This document shows, piece by piece, positions 8,332 through 17,228 of a stretch of 64,000 bases of DNA; the stretch's first letter is position 1, and the number at the start of each line of letters is the position of its first letter. The position numbers and the translations under genes were made by a program. Source of the DNA: Jejuia rubra (GTDB taxonomy: Bacteria; Bacteroidota; Bacteroidia; Flavobacteriales; Flavobacteriaceae); assembly GCF_042684665.1 (NCBI RefSeq), contig NZ_JBHULY010000011.1, forward strand, positions 62,001-126,000. Reading direction: 5' to 3'. Below the pieces are notes generated by a model. It did not search any database. It worked only from the letters and a program-made list of their open reading frames with translations, and was not told the origin of the DNA.

Positions 8332-9339
8332 TTAAACAAAACTTCTGAAAATTGTAAATCGCAACAACAATTCCAAAAGCAGAAAAATACCGGCTAACCA
8401 CACTAGCGGACGGAATTTTTCATCGTAATTATAAAATTTAAATTCCTCTATTTCTGTTTTTTCCAGTTTGTTAATTTCTGAATAAATTTCCTCCAGCTTT
8501 TTATTGTTGGTGGCCCTAAAATATTTTCCTCCCGTAGCCTCGGCAATTTCTTTTAAAAGGTCCTCATCAATTTCAACTTGAACCCGACCATATTGCAATC
8601 TCCCGGTTCGGCTATCAATTGCAATAGGCGACAGTGCCATCCCATTACTACCCAATCCAATAGTATAGGTTTTAATGCCGTACTCCACTGCCAATTCACT
8701 GGCCGTCCTAGGGTCGATAAAACCTGTGTTGTTCACCCCATCGGTCAATAAAATAATCACTTTACTTTTGGCCTTGCTGTCTTTAATACGGTTTACCGCC
8801 GTGGCCAACCCCATACCTATTGCCGTACCCCCCTCAATAATGGTGTTGTATTTTATATCGCTTAAAGAGCGTAACACGATTGACTTATCACTGGTAATCG
8901 GGGTTTTTGTATAGCTTTCACCAGCATATTCTACAAGACCGATTCTATCGTTAGGGCGACCCATAATGAATTCTGCTGCCACTTCTTTTAGTGCTTCCAG
9001 TCTGTTTGGTTTTAGATCCTTGGCAAGCATACTAGCAGACACGTCAATAGCCATCACAATGTCAATTCCTCTTGTGGTTTTGGTTTTGGTTGACACATCC
9101 ACAGATTGAGGTCGCGCTATGGCCATTATTAACAGGGTCAAAGCTAAAAGTCTAAACACAAACAGTGAATGCTTCAGTTTAGGCAACCAGGAATTGGTAA
9201 TCTTAAACCCTTTTAAACTTGAAATCTTTAGTTCGGCCGTTTGTTTTTTATGCTTGAAGACATACCATGCTATGGCTATTGGCAAAAGCAAAAGCAACCA
9301 AAACAATTCTTTATTTAAAAACTGAATACCTTCTAACAT
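8332..9339 (-). CDS. batA: BatA: von Willebrand factor A domain membrane protein
   Basis: The 335-residue product has an N-terminal membrane segment (about 11-28), a second at about 58-75, a VWA domain (about 92-280) and a C-terminal membrane segment. The MIDAS motif DVSAS is at residues 99-103, and VILLTDGVN carries the later metal-site Asp. It is homologous to BatB. Its ATG abuts the stop codon of the upstream gene with no spacing (TAA then ATG), suggesting translational coupling. It belongs to the moxR-bat operon of Bacteroidota; the cellular target is undefined. Confidence 0.9.
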   Translation of the reverse strand: MLEGIQFLNKELFWLLLLLPIAIAWYVFKHKKQTAELKISSLKGFKITNSWLPKLKHSLFVFRLLALTLLIMAIARPQSVDVSTKTKTTRGIDIVMAIDVSASMLAKDLKPNRLEALKEVAAEFIMGRPNDRIGLVEYAGESYTKTPITSDKSIVLRSLSDIKYNTIIEGGTAIGMGLATAVNRIKDSKAKSKVIILLTDGVNNTGFIDPRTASELAVEYGIKTYTIGLGSNGMALSPIAIDSRTGRLQYGRVQVEIDEDLLKEIAEATGGKYFRATNNKKLEEIYSEINKLEKTEIEEFKFYNYDEKFRPLVWLAGIFLLLELLLRFTIFRSFV

Positions 9340-10974
9340 TTATTGCGCTTCATTTTGTACTTCAATAGAATTTAAAATGCGTTCTATCATCTGTTCAGCA
9401 TAACTATCATCGGCCTTTCGCGTGAGCATCACTTGCTGAATAACGTTTTTAGCATTAAAAATTAGTATCACATAGTTACCCGACTCCTTTTCATCATTGA
9501 TTAAAGATGGAAAACTACCTGAGCCATGAATTTTTAAACCCTTTCCTCCATTTGGGGTTTCAAACTCCTCTGTTTTAACCAAAATATTTTCAACACCTTG
9601 GGATTCCATCAATTTGATGGCCTGATCAGAAACCTGTTCCAAATCCACTTTGGCCTGTCCTTTAATTTTTGTGGTTGCCACAACAACGCTAAACTTATCC
9701 AGCAAACTTCCATAGGCGAACATGCTAATTTCCACTTGTTGTTTGACTTCTTCAGGAATTGGAGCAGGTGTTCGTTTAAGTACCTTTGGTGTTGTGACCG
9801 TAATGGGTGGCGCTCCATATTCGCTAGTAACCCATTCACCCTCCAAAAGTTCTTTGCTTTCATGACCAATGATAGTATCTTTTACAAAGTCGAAGCCATA
9901 TTTTACCGAAAACCCAGTGATGGTCATCAACAACAGGAAAATACATATTCCCACGGTGAGCCATACTTTTTTACGCTTCTTTTTGCGCTCCTGCTCCTCA
10001 CGATATGCTTCATCCAGTAATTTCTCTTCTTCTGAAGGCTCGGGCAGTATTTCTTTTACATGATCTATTTCCGCATCAATAGTGTTTCTGTCCATTTCGG
10101 CTAAGGCGATGTCCGGGGAGGACTTTGCAAATTTCACCAAATCGGCACGCTTTAGAATGCTTTCCAAATTTTTGATCGTTTCAGCACTTAAATCGATTTG
10201 ATTGCCGTCCTTTAGCAACCTCAATCTGCTAATTAATTCATCCGTAGTACTTTCCAAGGCGTGGTCATAGACTTTTTCGTCTAGATACTTTCGGATGATT
10301 AAGGTCAATTCCGAATAGTAGTCCTTTAATTGTTCGTGTTCCAAATAATGGCTTTCGTCCAATTTTTGAAGTGCCATTTTTGCCCTGTCATAGGGTGGCA
10401 ACAAAGCAATTTTTTCTTCTTCTGTCAGCGGTTTTTGTCGCCAAATAAACCACCAAAGAATGGCTGCTATAATCCCTACCGCCAAAAGACCAATTAACAG
10501 ATATTTCCACCAATTGCCACCACTTTTCTTGACTTCAATAATGGGTTTGATGTCGTAAAGCTTCTGTTTTGTGGTATCAACTTCAATGGTATTGACTTCA
10601 ACCATCAAGGAATCGGTGAAAACCGTTCTATTGTTAATTAGGACTTTCTGTTTTGGAATTATATAGGTTCCCGAATCAAATTGCGTAAGTCCGTATTTTT
10701 TAATCAGGTTGAATTTATCCTTGTTTTTGATGGTATCCACTGGGTAAGAATCCACCATTTCAACCGGCATAAAGGTTTGCCCTTCGGGGAATACGACCAG
10801 ATTTGTAGTGTCGGTTTCTACTTCAATTTTATAGGTGATTTGCTCGCCTATTTTGATGGAATTTGTATCGATTGAAGAGGTTACTTGTGAAAATGAGACA
10901 AGAGAAAAAAGAGACAAGATACAAGAAAAAATGACCGAAGACGGAAGACCGAAGACGGAACTTTTAGTTTTCAT
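9340..10974 (-). CDS. BatD-like/DUF4381-like membrane protein of the bat operon
   Basis: From the ATG at 10972-10974 the product is 544 residues. An ATG seven codons upstream (10995) adds residues encoded by a heptad repeat and is less likely. A signal peptide (to SLVSFS) is followed by an extracytoplasmic beta domain. A membrane segment (YLLIGLLAVGIIAAILWWF, about residue 160) comes next, then a DUF4381-like cytoplasmic helical region and a second membrane segment near 345. The last part (about 380-540) is of unknown fold. Genes of this type regularly sit between the DUF58 gene and batA in Bacteroidota. Function unknown; a scaffold role is inferred from context. Confidence 0.75.
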   Translation of the reverse strand: MKTKSSVFGLPSSVIFSCILSLFSLVSFSQVTSSIDTNSIKIGEQITYKIEVETDTTNLVVFPEGQTFMPVEMVDSYPVDTIKNKDKFNLIKKYGLTQFDSGTYIIPKQKVLINNRTVFTDSLMVEVNTIEVDTTKQKLYDIKPIIEVKKSGGNWWKYLLIGLLAVGIIAAILWWFIWRQKPLTEEEKIALLPPYDRAKMALQKLDESHYLEHEQLKDYYSELTLIIRKYLDEKVYDHALESTTDELISRLRLLKDGNQIDLSAETIKNLESILKRADLVKFAKSSPDIALAEMDRNTIDAEIDHVKEILPEPSEEEKLLDEAYREEQERKKKRKKVWLTVGICIFLLLMTITGFSVKYGFDFVKDTIIGHESKELLEGEWVTSEYGAPPITVTTPKVLKRTPAPIPEEVKQQVEISMFAYGSLLDKFSVVVATTKIKGQAKVDLEQVSDQAIKLMESQGVENILVKTEEFETPNGGKGLKIHGSGSFPSLINDEKESGNYVILIFNAKNVIQQVMLTRKADDSYAEQMIERILNSIEVQNEAQ

Positions 10975-11005
10975 AAATCGCAAATCGTAAATCATAAATC
11001 GTACT
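10930..11005. repeat. Two heptad-period repeat arrays at a start codon
   Basis: One array repeats GACGGAA/GACCGAA about four times (10933-10960) and lies inside the signal-peptide coding region. A second repeats AATCGTA/AATCGCA/AATCATA (10976-11003) just upstream of the start codon. Both have a period of seven, yet the unit sequences are unrelated. Confidence 0.7.
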
Positions 11006-11009
11006 TCCC

Positions 11010-11876
11010 TTATCCTCTTCGTTTAAAATAACCTAACAACTTTTTTACATAGCTTTCGTCTACCCTGCAATTGATAACTCCGGCTCCGGAGCGCGAAAAC
11101 GTTTCCTGATAGTACCTTACTTTATTTCTATAAAACTTTGCATAGTTGTTACGTACTGTTTTTGAACTCGTATTCACCAGCATCAGTTCCCCAGTTTCTC
11201 CATCCTGCATTTGCACTACTCCCAAATTTGGAATTTCTTCCTCTCGTTTATCATATACCCTGATTCCAGTAACGTCGTGTTTGTTGGATGCGATTTTCAT
11301 AGTCTGCTCGTAGTCGTCAGCAATAAAATCGGAAAGCACAAAAACGATGGCCTTCTTCTTCATCACGTTTTGCATGAACTTAAGAGCTTCGGCCAAATTG
11401 GTTTGTTTGCTTTCAGGTTCAAATTCAATTAACTCCCTAATAATCCGTAATACGTGCGATCGTCCCTTCTTCGGCGGAATATAAAGCTCCACCTGGTCTG
11501 AAAATAAAATAAGTCCTATTTTATCATTGTTTTGTGTTGCCGAAAACGCCAATGTTGCGGCAATTTCGGTAACGACTTCATTCTTAAATTGTTCGCCCGT
11601 CCCAAATAATTCCGAACCCGAAATATCCACCATAAGCATCATGGTGAGTTCGCGCTCTTCTTCAAAAACTTTAACAAAAGGCTCGTTGTATCTGGCCGTA
11701 ACGTTCCAGTCGATATTCCGCACATCATCTCCATAATGGTACTGCCTTACTTCACTAAAGGTCATACCACGCCCCTTGAAGGTAGAATGGTATTCCCCTC
11801 CAAAAATATGATCAGACAACCGTCGTGTCTTAATCTCTATTTTGCGTACTTTTTTTAGTAATTCTTTAGTATCCAT
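11010..11876 (-). CDS. DUF58 domain-containing protein of the bat operon
   Basis: The 288-residue soluble protein carries the DUF58 signature (GMTFSEVRQYHYGDDVRNID, about residues 38-57). A VWA-like region follows whose metal-site sequence is DISGS near residue 94. DUF58 proteins regularly pair with MoxR AAA+ ATPases, and the two genes are adjacent here (76-bp gap). MoxR with VWA/DUF58 partners is thought to act as a chaperone-like system for metal insertion or complex maturation; the client in Bacteroidota is unknown. Length and motif order are normal. Confidence 0.9.
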   Translation of the reverse strand: MDTKELLKKVRKIEIKTRRLSDHIFGGEYHSTFKGRGMTFSEVRQYHYGDDVRNIDWNVTARYNEPFVKVFEEERELTMMLMVDISGSELFGTGEQFKNEVVTEIAATLAFSATQNNDKIGLILFSDQVELYIPPKKGRSHVLRIIRELIEFEPESKQTNLAEALKFMQNVMKKKAIVFVLSDFIADDYEQTMKIASNKHDVTGIRVYDKREEEIPNLGVVQMQDGETGELMLVNTSSKTVRNNYAKFYRNKVRYYQETFSRSGAGVINCRVDESYVKKLLGYFKRRG

Positions 11877-11877
11877 T

Positions 11878-11950
11878 TGGAATGTTCAAGGTTTAGGGTT
11901 TATGGTTCAAGGTTAAAAAAACTTTGAACTTGAAACTTGGAACTTGGAAC
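11878..11950. repeat. Degenerate heptad/octad repeat array between moxR and the DUF58 gene
   Basis: Words such as GTTCAAG, GTTTAGG, ACTTGAA, ACTTGGA and ACTTGGA run through almost the whole 76-bp gap. The right half repeats ACTTGGA-type units with a period near seven. It sits directly in front of the DUF58 start codon. Confidence 0.7.
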
Positions 11951-11952
11951 TG

Positions 11953-12957
11953 CTATGGAACTTCTATTTCGTTTACAATCTTGTTGATGATGTCTTCAGA
12001 GGTAATATTTTCGGCTTCAGCTTCATAAGTGATCCCAATTCTATGGCGAAGCACATCATGAACCACAGCGCGAACATCTTCTGGCACCACGTAACCTCTA
12101 CGTTTGATAAAGGCATAACACTTGGCCGCAGTGGCTAAATTGATACTTCCACGCGGTGAAGCTCCAAATGAGATTAAAGGTTTCAAGCTGGTGAGCCTAT
12201 ATTTCTCAGGATATCGGGTAGCAAAAATGATATCCAAAATGTATTTTTCAATTTTTTCGTCCATGTAAACCTCACGCACTGCTTCTTGAGCAGTAAGAAT
12301 CTGTTTCAGCGAAACCACTGGCTTCACTTTTTCAAAAGCGCCTTTTAAATTAGCTCGAACTATGAGCTGTTCCTCGTCCAGCTTTGGGTAATCAATTACC
12401 GTTTTCAACATAAAACGGTCTACCTGCGCTTCCGGTAATGGATAGGTTCCTTCCTGTTCTACAGGGTTTTGAGTAGCCATTACCAAAAACGGTTTGTCCA
12501 AAACAAAGGTCTCGTCCCCAATGGTCACTTGCTTTTCCTGCATGGCTTCAAGTAAGGCAGATTGCACTTTAGCTGGTGCCCTGTTAATCTCATCCGCCAA
12601 AACGAAATTCGCGAAAATGGGACCTTTCTTTATAGAAAAGTCATTTACCTTCATATTATAAATCAAGGTACCCGTAACATCGGCCGGCAATAAATCCGGA
12701 GTAAACTGGATCCGGCTAAAACTGCCGTCCACCGCCTGAGCCAAGGTGTTAATGGCTAAGGTTTTTGCCAGCCCTGGCACGCCCTCCAAAAGGATATGCC
12801 CCTGACCCAAAAGCCCAATAAGCAACCGCTCCACCATGTGCTTTTGGCCTACAATAACTTTATTCATCTCCAAGGTAAGTAAATCAACAAAAGCACTCTC
12901 CTTTTCAATTTTCTCGTTTATCGACTTAATATCAATTGTACTTGTTTCTTCCATCAT
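11953..12957 (-). CDS. moxR: MoxR family AAA+ ATPase
   Basis: The 334-residue ATPase has a Walker A GVPGLAKT at residues 59-66, Walker B ADEIN at 121-125, the sensor region ATQNPVEQEG, and an arginine-finger region QVDRFM. This is the MoxR subfamily. It is the first gene of the bat operon, preceded by a Bacteroidota-type promoter. MoxR ATPases work with VWA-domain proteins, of which three candidates (DUF58, BatA, BatB) lie downstream. The protein is probably cytoplasmic, energising assembly or remodelling of the Bat complex; that last step is inference. Confidence 0.93.
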   Translation of the reverse strand: MMEETSTIDIKSINEKIEKESAFVDLLTLEMNKVIVGQKHMVERLLIGLLGQGHILLEGVPGLAKTLAINTLAQAVDGSFSRIQFTPDLLPADVTGTLIYNMKVNDFSIKKGPIFANFVLADEINRAPAKVQSALLEAMQEKQVTIGDETFVLDKPFLVMATQNPVEQEGTYPLPEAQVDRFMLKTVIDYPKLDEEQLIVRANLKGAFEKVKPVVSLKQILTAQEAVREVYMDEKIEKYILDIIFATRYPEKYRLTSLKPLISFGASPRGSINLATAAKCYAFIKRRGYVVPEDVRAVVHDVLRHRIGITYEAEAENITSEDIINKIVNEIEVP

Positions 12958-12975
12958 CTTTAAGTTTTTATCGCC

Positions 12976-13007
12976 CGAATATAGCGCCCTATTTTGAGCA
13001 TTGCAAA
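12976..13007 (-). promoter_or_regulatory. Bacteroidota-type promoter of the moxR-bat operon
   Basis: On the minus strand a TTTG box (13004-13007) and a TATATTCG box (12976-12983) are separated by 20 bases. This is close to the phylum consensus TTTG-N19-TAnnTTTG with one mismatch. The -7 box lies about 19 bp upstream of the moxR start codon. Confidence 0.6.
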
Positions 13008-13039
13008 TTGTTAAAATTTTTATTTTAATCCTGTTAAAG

Positions 13040-13088
13040 ATTGGTTAAAAAAAATGGGGATGCGCCATGAGGACTGACTTTAACCAAT
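13040..13088. promoter_or_regulatory. Inverted repeat in the moxR/SDR divergent intergenic region
   Basis: ATTGGTTAAA at 13040-13049 is repeated in inverse at 13079-13088 with a 29-base spacer. It lies between two divergent genes and could be an operator or a chance AT-rich palindrome. Confidence 0.25.
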
Positions 13089-13203
13089 AATTATGATAAG
13101 ATTGTCTTAAAGGTGGTGTAATGGTGAATAACTATTGATTATTTCTTTCTTAAAGAAAACCGTTTTCATTGTCTTTTAGGTATTTTTAAAGGAAATATTC
13201 GGC

Positions 13204-13956
13204 ATGAAAAAAACAGCATTAATAACCGGAGCCACAAGTGGCATTGGAGAGGCAACGGCCTATGAATTTGCTAAACAAGGCATTAGGCTGATTCTTTGTG
13301 GAAGGCGCTTACCTAGACTGGAAACTATAAAGGAAGCCCTAGCCCGTTTGACGGATGTGCATATTCTAAATTTTGATGTACGTGACAGACCCGAGGTTTT
13401 AAAGGCCATTGATGGTTTACCTGAAGATTTTAAGCAAATCGACATTTTAATTAATAATGCAGGCAATGCCCACGGGTTAGACCCTATTCATCAAGGTAAT
13501 TTGGACGACTGGGACGCGATGATGGATATCAATGTGAAAGGCTTGCTGTATGTCAGCAAAGCGATTATCCCTCAAATGACTGCACGGAAATCTGGGCATA
13601 TCATTAATATTGGTTCTTCGGCGGGAAAAGAAGTGTACCCAAAAGGCAATGTGTATTGTGGCAGTAAGCATGCGGTGTTGGCCATTACCGAGGGGATGCG
13701 AGTGGATTTAAATCCATTTGGGATAAAAGTGGGTGCGGTAAATCCGGGCTTAGTGGAAACCGAATTCTCAAAAGTGCGTTTTAAAGGAGGAGAGGAAGCT
13801 GATTCCGTTTATACAGGGTTTAAGGCTTTACAGGCTGAGGATGTTGCTGAGGTGATTTACTTCGCGGTGTCCAGACCGGCCCATGTGAATATTGCAGATG
13901 TGCTTATGTTTTGCACAGCCCAAGCGAACTCGGTAACGGTTAAAAAGGAAAACTAA
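13204..13956 (+). CDS. SDR family NADP-dependent oxidoreductase (YdfG-like)
   Basis: The 250-residue product is a classical short-chain dehydrogenase. It has the cofactor-binding motif TGATSGIG at residues 8-15, NNAGNAHG in the middle, a catalytic Ser in NIGSSAG, and Tyr151/Lys155 in YCGSK. Arg-rich sequence after the second strand (CGRRLPRLE) favours NADPH. The overall sequence resembles the YdfG group, which oxidises L-serine, L-allo-threonine and 3-hydroxy acids, but the substrate here is not certain. It is divergent from the bat operon and may be cotranscribed with the next gene 31 bp downstream. Confidence 0.88.
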   Translation: MKKTALITGATSGIGEATAYEFAKQGIRLILCGRRLPRLETIKEALARLTDVHILNFDVRDRPEVLKAIDGLPEDFKQIDILINNAGNAHGLDPIHQGNLDDWDAMMDINVKGLLYVSKAIIPQMTARKSGHIINIGSSAGKEVYPKGNVYCGSKHAVLAITEGMRVDLNPFGIKVGAVNPGLVETEFSKVRFKGGEEADSVYTGFKALQAEDVAEVIYFAVSRPAHVNIADVLMFCTAQANSVTVKKEN

Positions 13957-13960
13957 ATAA

Positions 13961-13982
13961 GATTCCCGCCTTCGCAGGAATA
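13961..13982. repeat. REP-like palindrome
   Basis: ATTCCCGC, TTC-rich loop, GCAGGAAT forms a small hairpin ending 6 bp before the start codon of the AlbA_2-like gene. Its sequence is a close relative of the arms of the large inverted repeat at 34126-34198. Confidence 0.6.
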
Positions 13983-13987
13983 GGATT

Positions 13988-15121
13988 ATGATCAACAAAC
14001 GCCTTCTAATCAAACACCTTTTGGCTCACAATGACGAAAACAGCTTTTATGACAAAAAGCGCAAAATCGATATTGGGCAAAAGGAAGGGAAGGCCAAGTT
14101 TTTAAAGCACATTTGTGCGCTTTCCAACAGTAATCCTAAAAACAATTCTTATATCGTCATAGGGGTGGACGACGCAGACAACAACATCATAGGTGTAGAT
14201 TTTTTTGACGACAGCAAAATTCAAAACCTGATTAATGCCTATTTGACCAATCCGCCCATTGTACAATATGAAAACATCCCTTTTCCGCATTTGCCCGATG
14301 ATAAAGTAGTGGGGTTGGTAACCATAAGGCCCATTGGCAAATTGACCGCATTAAGGAAAAACATCTGGAAATACTACGGTGGCTCGGTGTTTTTTAGGGA
14401 TGGGAGCATCAGTATGCCCAAGGTTTTTGAAAGCGATATCAAAGATGTGAATTCCAAAATTGTGGAGGCTATTGAAAAAAATGCCCAAAACAATATTGAA
14501 CACACTTTGGACGGCGTCATTGATTTTATGGACAAACGAAAGGATTTCAATGCGCAATACAAGGTGTTTAAAGAATATTTTGTGGTGTGCTGGGCGGGGC
14601 AGAAAAAAACAGTAAAAAAGGAAGTATTTTATTCCAGGGTGGACATTGAACTCATCAACGAGCAGGTACGCCTATTTTTTTCAGCATTGGACGAAGTGGC
14701 CATCACCATTACCGATGACACCTTCGAAATTATCGAATACGTCAACCTAGGTTTTCAAAAAAGTTTTAAATATTATCCTTTGGAGGAAACCATCATTCAT
14801 TTTCAGGACAATGCCCATTATAATATTGAAACCAAATTACTTTTTGAACCTCCACAATTCAATAAAAAAACACTACATCATATTTATAATAGCAATAATG
14901 CGCTCCTGGAAAAACTAAAAAAAGGACTGGCCCTAACGGAAAATGAAACTTTGGACCTAAAAAATCTGCCATCTGCCTATTTAATTTGTTATCTCAATCT
15001 TTTTCATGAGGCATTGGACAAATTGACCGAAGCCAAACCTTACTTAAAATCCTATAGCAAGGATATTTATGCCATTTACAAGGAAACGATACGCATCCTG
15101 AGGAAGGTGAAATACAATTAA
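13988..15121 (+). CDS. AlbA_2 / Schlafen-type ATP-binding domain protein
   Basis: The 377-residue protein has an N-terminal domain (about residues 15-130) of the Schlafen AlbA_2 type. An ENSFYDKKRKIDIGQKEGK stretch is followed by a strand with NNSYIVIGVDD and a PFPHLPDDKVVGLVTI segment. The remaining 240 residues are not recognised. AlbA_2 domains in bacteria occur in putative regulators and in defence-related nucleases, and DNA or RNA binding is the usual suggestion. No ATPase or HTH motif is obvious in the C-terminal part. The gene starts just after a REP-like hairpin. The function is unknown. Confidence 0.65.
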   Translation: MINKRLLIKHLLAHNDENSFYDKKRKIDIGQKEGKAKFLKHICALSNSNPKNNSYIVIGVDDADNNIIGVDFFDDSKIQNLINAYLTNPPIVQYENIPFPHLPDDKVVGLVTIRPIGKLTALRKNIWKYYGGSVFFRDGSISMPKVFESDIKDVNSKIVEAIEKNAQNNIEHTLDGVIDFMDKRKDFNAQYKVFKEYFVVCWAGQKKTVKKEVFYSRVDIELINEQVRLFFSALDEVAITITDDTFEIIEYVNLGFQKSFKYYPLEETIIHFQDNAHYNIETKLLFEPPQFNKKTLHHIYNSNNALLEKLKKGLALTENETLDLKNLPSAYLICYLNLFHEALDKLTEAKPYLKSYSKDIYAIYKETIRILRKVKYN

Positions 15122-15423
15122 CATTTGTTAATAAATTTAACCATAAATTAACATTAAAATTTTTGGGTTTTACGGAAAAACCGTAGTTTCGCACCGCTAT
15201 TAATCATTTTAATTAAACCTTGTGCTCCAAATCGAAAACAGAGTCAAGGTTTTTTTATTTTCCGCCATTAAGAAATATTCAATTTCTAAATATTTCCGGT
15301 TACAAATCTGAAGATAATCCATTTTAAATCTTAGGGTTTGATATTCATTGATAGATATTACCCATCAGGGTATTAGATTTTTTCAGTATTTTAGCATCTC
15401 ACTAACTAGAAATTTTAAAAATT
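15122..15423 (+). other. 302-bp intergenic region with a hairpin and possible small RNA
   Basis: No gene is seen. A stem (AAACCTTG at 15215-15222 with CAAGGTTT at 15245-15252) followed by T residues looks like an intrinsic terminator. Some 30 bp before it, TAGTTTCG (15184-15191) resembles a -7 box. The short stretch between them may be a small transcript, or the hairpin may simply terminate the upstream gene. The rest is AT-rich leader of mscL. Confidence 0.35.
15215..15256 (+). terminator. Candidate intrinsic terminator
   Basis: An 8-bp stem with a 22-base loop is followed by a run of seven T residues. The loop is long, and an inner CTC/GAG pairing may shorten it. Confidence 0.5.
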
Positions 15424-15825
15424 ATGTTAAAAGAATTCAAAGAGTTTGCAATGAAGGGCAACCTTGTGGACATTGCAGTTGGTTTCGTTATGGGTGCTGC
15501 CTTTAAAGAAGTAGTATCCTCATTTACCGGAGGAATTGTATCGCCATTGATTGGTTTGATATTCGATTCGGACTTTAAGGCATTAAGATATAAATTAAAA
15601 GACGGTACATTAAACGACGCAGGTGAAATGGTAGGAGAAGTGTTTTTAGAATACGGTACATTTATTACCAACGTAATTGACTTTATTATTGTGGCATTTG
15701 TGATGTTCCTAGTAGTAAAAGGTGTTAACAAAATGAAGAAAGAAGAGGAGCCTGCTCCGGAACCGCCAGCAGGACCAACTCAAGAAGAACTATTAATGGA
15801 AATCAGAGATGCTTTAAAAAAATAA
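15424..15825 (+). CDS. mscL: Large-conductance mechanosensitive channel MscL
   Basis: The 133-residue protein has the MscL layout. The N-terminal amphipathic helix MLKEFKEFAMKGNLVDIAVG leads into TM1 (about residues 14-45). A periplasmic loop follows, then TM2 (about 76-97) and a C-terminal helix ending EELLMEIRDALKK. It forms a homopentameric stretch-activated pore that releases solutes on hypo-osmotic shock. The gene is monocistronic: a strong terminator follows and a separate promoter precedes asd. Length is typical. Confidence 0.95.
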   Translation: MLKEFKEFAMKGNLVDIAVGFVMGAAFKEVVSSFTGGIVSPLIGLIFDSDFKALRYKLKDGTLNDAGEMVGEVFLEYGTFITNVIDFIIVAFVMFLVVKGVNKMKKEEEPAPEPPAGPTQEELLMEIRDALKK

Positions 15826-15863
15826 CAAATTGTTAATTAAATAACAGACTGTTATATGTTGTT

Positions 15864-15900
15864 AAAAAGCCCACACTTCTCAGAAATGTGGGCTTTTTTT
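15864..15900 (+). terminator. Intrinsic terminator of mscL
   Basis: A 12-bp stem AAAAAGCCCACA with TGTGGGCTTTTT encloses a short loop and ends in a T run, 38 bp after the mscL stop codon. Confidence 0.9.
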
Positions 15901-15924
15901 AATTTTATAATTGGAATTAATACT

Positions 15925-15932
15925 TAGTTTTG
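15925..15932 (+). promoter_or_regulatory. -7 box of the asd promoter
   Basis: TAGTTTTG matches the Bacteroidota TAnnTTTG element and lies 37 bp upstream of the asd ATG. An upstream T-rich stretch, rather than an exact TTTG, is at the -33 position. Confidence 0.55.
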
Positions 15933-15968
15933 CACACGCAAATTATTTAAAAACGTAAAAATATACAG

Positions 15969-16958
15969 ATGAAAGTAGCTGTAGTTGGTGCCACTGGAAT
16001 GGTAGGCGAAGTGATGTTAAGAGTACTTGCAGAACGCAATTTTCCCGTTACAGAATTAATCCCGGTAGCGTCTGAGCGCTCGGTGGGCAAAACTATTTCT
16101 TATAACGGAAAGGATTATAGTGTAGTTGGCCTGGAAACAGCAGTTTCCATGCAACCAGATATTGCTTTATTCTCCGCTGGCGGAGGCACTTCCTTGGAGT
16201 GGGCGCCAAAATTTGCCGAGGTCGGCACCACTGTTGTCGACAATTCCTCAGCATGGCGTATGGATCCCACTAAAAAATTAGTAGTGCCTGAAATCAATGC
16301 AACTGAGCTGACCGAGGCGGATAAAATTATTGCCAACCCAAATTGCTCCACTATTCAATTGGTGATGGCCTTAAACCCATTGCACAAAAAATATAAAATG
16401 AAGCGTGTTGTAGTTTCAACCTATCAATCCGTTTCAGGTACTGGGGTTAAAGCGGTACGTCAGTTGGAAAATGAAATTGCAGGAGTGGAGGGTGAAATGG
16501 CCTATCCATACCCTATTGGACGCAATGCGTTACCACATTGTGATGTGTTTGAAGACAACGGTTATACCAAGGAAGAAATGAAATTGGCCAGAGAACCGCA
16601 AAAAATTATGAACGACAGAACATTCTCCGTATCAGCTACTGCGGTAAGAATCCCAACGGCAGGAGGACATTCGGAATCAGTAAATGTGGAATTCGAAAAC
16701 GATTTTGATTTAGCTGAAGTACGTCAATTATTAAGTGCAACCCCTGGTGTTGTGGTGCAGGATGACACCGCCAATAATAGCTACCCAATGCCTATTTTTG
16801 CCCACAATAAAGATGAAGTTTTTGTGGGTCGCATCCGCAGGGATGAAACACAACCTAATACATTAAACATGTGGATTGTTGCCGATAATTTACGCAAAGG
16901 CGCAGCAACAAATACCATTCAAATTGCTGAATATCTAGTTGAAAATAATTTAGTGTAA
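15969..16958 (+). CDS. asd: Aspartate-semialdehyde dehydrogenase
   Basis: The 329-residue enzyme reduces aspartyl-4-phosphate to aspartate semialdehyde with NADPH. It is the branch point to lysine/diaminopimelate, threonine and methionine. The NADP-binding GATGMVG is at residues 8-14, the catalytic Cys126 lies in NPNCSTIQ, and the substrate-binding region VRIPTAGGHSE is present. Length is typical of the Gram-positive/Bacteroidota-type enzyme. It is flanked by its own promoter and a terminator, so probably monocistronic. Confidence 0.96.
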   Translation: MKVAVVGATGMVGEVMLRVLAERNFPVTELIPVASERSVGKTISYNGKDYSVVGLETAVSMQPDIALFSAGGGTSLEWAPKFAEVGTTVVDNSSAWRMDPTKKLVVPEINATELTEADKIIANPNCSTIQLVMALNPLHKKYKMKRVVVSTYQSVSGTGVKAVRQLENEIAGVEGEMAYPYPIGRNALPHCDVFEDNGYTKEEMKLAREPQKIMNDRTFSVSATAVRIPTAGGHSESVNVEFENDFDLAEVRQLLSATPGVVVQDDTANNSYPMPIFAHNKDEVFVGRIRRDETQPNTLNMWIVADNLRKGAATNTIQIAEYLVENNLV

Positions 16959-16983
16959 ATTAGATTTTAAGAGTGTTAATTTA

Positions 16984-17019
16984 AAACTCCTTCTAAAACC
17001 GGAAGGAGTTTTTGTTTTT
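16984..17019 (+). terminator. Intrinsic terminator of asd
   Basis: AACTCCTTC (16985-16993) pairs with GAAGGAGTT (17002-17010), followed by a T-rich run. Confidence 0.88.
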
Positions 17020-17228
17020 ATATGCTCCGTTCAATTTGATTAGCTTTTATTGCACCTGGTCGAAATCATTCGGTGCATTACCCCTCATAATCTTTCATTT
17101 TACTTATTTTTGAACCGATTAACGTTTTTGCCAAATTACTAATATCAATTAATAGACTTTTTTCGCATTGCGCAACATTTGATTTTAGCTTCTCCCGGTA
17201 AAACTATTGGGAATAAAAAAGACAAACC

